From the IMG/VR virus record IMGVR_UViG_3300020377_000007, positions 1-50,655 of that record: a stretch of DNA of 50,655 nucleotides. One strand, 5' to 3'. The notes beneath the pieces are model-generated. The model worked only from the letters and a program-made list of their open reading frames with translations, made no database searches and had not been told where the DNA came from. Below are positions 50,568 through 50,655 of this stretch, in pieces. The stretch's first letter is position 1, and every line of letters begins with the position of its first letter. The position numbers were made by a program, and so were the translations under genes. The stretch comes from a virus.

Positions 50568-50655
50568 TCTTTTTGATTTTGAGGTTTGTAGATATTAACT
50601 TTAGGTAATTTTTTCGAGGCATACATCTTAAAAAGTTTCCAACGTATAGGAAAAG
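50522..50655 (-). CDS. Partial hypothetical protein (5' end outside window)
   Basis: A frame enters from the right edge on the minus strand and stops at 50522-50524. The visible 44 residues are basic (RWKLFKMYASKKLPKVNIYK near the start, NLILGNKKI at the end). An internal ATG could be the real start (MYASKKLPK), in which case it would be a 34-residue peptide. The overlap with the next gene by 46 bases follows the compact style of this operon. No family recognised. Confidence 0.4.
   Translation of the reverse strand, partial: FPIRWKLFKMYASKKLPKVNIYKPQNQKECDETVNLILGNKKI

Noticed and set aside
1-50655. tRNA genes, CRISPR arrays, integrase or insertion sequences
   Set aside because: No cloverleaf-like T-loop, repeat-spacer pattern, recombinase motif or transposase signature was seen while reading both strands; a dedicated search could still find a weak tRNA.

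Overview
The window is AT-rich (roughly one third G+C by eye) and gene-dense, and it reads as the late half of a tailed bacteriophage genome. It carries a large terminase, portal, scaffold-like protein, major capsid protein, ring or tubular tail proteins, a very large tail protein, tail fibres, a lysis cassette and a 3409-residue virion protein. Almost no gene has a Shine-Dalgarno sequence; starts follow A-rich stretches such as aataaaaATG. That is typical of Bacteroidetes and their phages, so I infer a marine Bacteroidetes (flavobacterial-type) phage of podovirus-like build, possibly allied to the crAss-like phages. The taxonomic placement rests on remembered family resemblance and needs a phylogeny.

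Layout. The left edge holds two minus-strand genes (a partial one, and a 37-residue membrane protein). Then comes a 383-base divergent intergenic region with G-runs, an alternating AT palindrome, inverted repeats and a promoter-like site. All genes from 733 to 48241 are on the plus strand: a basic protein rich in SP motifs, a tail fibre with a copper-protein-like domain, a GroEL/GroES pair, a lysis block (holin-like proteins, T7-lysozyme-type amidase, spanin-like protein), a zinc-peptidase-like virion protein, a second tail fibre, a possible double-GroES protein, terminase, portal, scaffold and capsid. Next are tail ring proteins, a tail complex split over three genes, an acetyltransferase, internal virion proteins, the giant polyvalent protein, and a small set ending with a DUF6321-like protein, a PAP2 phosphatase and a membrane protein. 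A symmetric terminator near 48300 closes the block. To its right everything is on the minus strand: a 12-residue Cys-rich micro-ORF, a B12-dependent class II ribonucleotide reductase, and small genes running off the edge.

How it works together. One long rightward late unit builds the particle. Two internal hairpin terminators, after the capsid gene pair and before the tail ring genes, probably tune dosage. The phage brings its own chaperonin, presumably for folding virion proteins. The leftward genes look like the nucleotide-metabolism or early unit. If the molecule is circular or terminally redundant, the minus-strand genes at both edges could belong to one leftward unit starting at the 350-732 region and ending at the 48300 terminator. 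I saw no tRNA, integrase, CRISPR array or insertion sequence.

Most interesting points: the MCPYCDSYCGGC micro-ORF behind the reductase; a recurring K-S-P-x-x motif in at least five otherwise unrelated proteins; a possible tandem GroES-like protein; a cupredoxin-like domain in a tail fibre; a giant virion protein combining HExxH, PD-(D/E)XK and HAD signatures; and the G-rich, palindrome-bearing divergent region.
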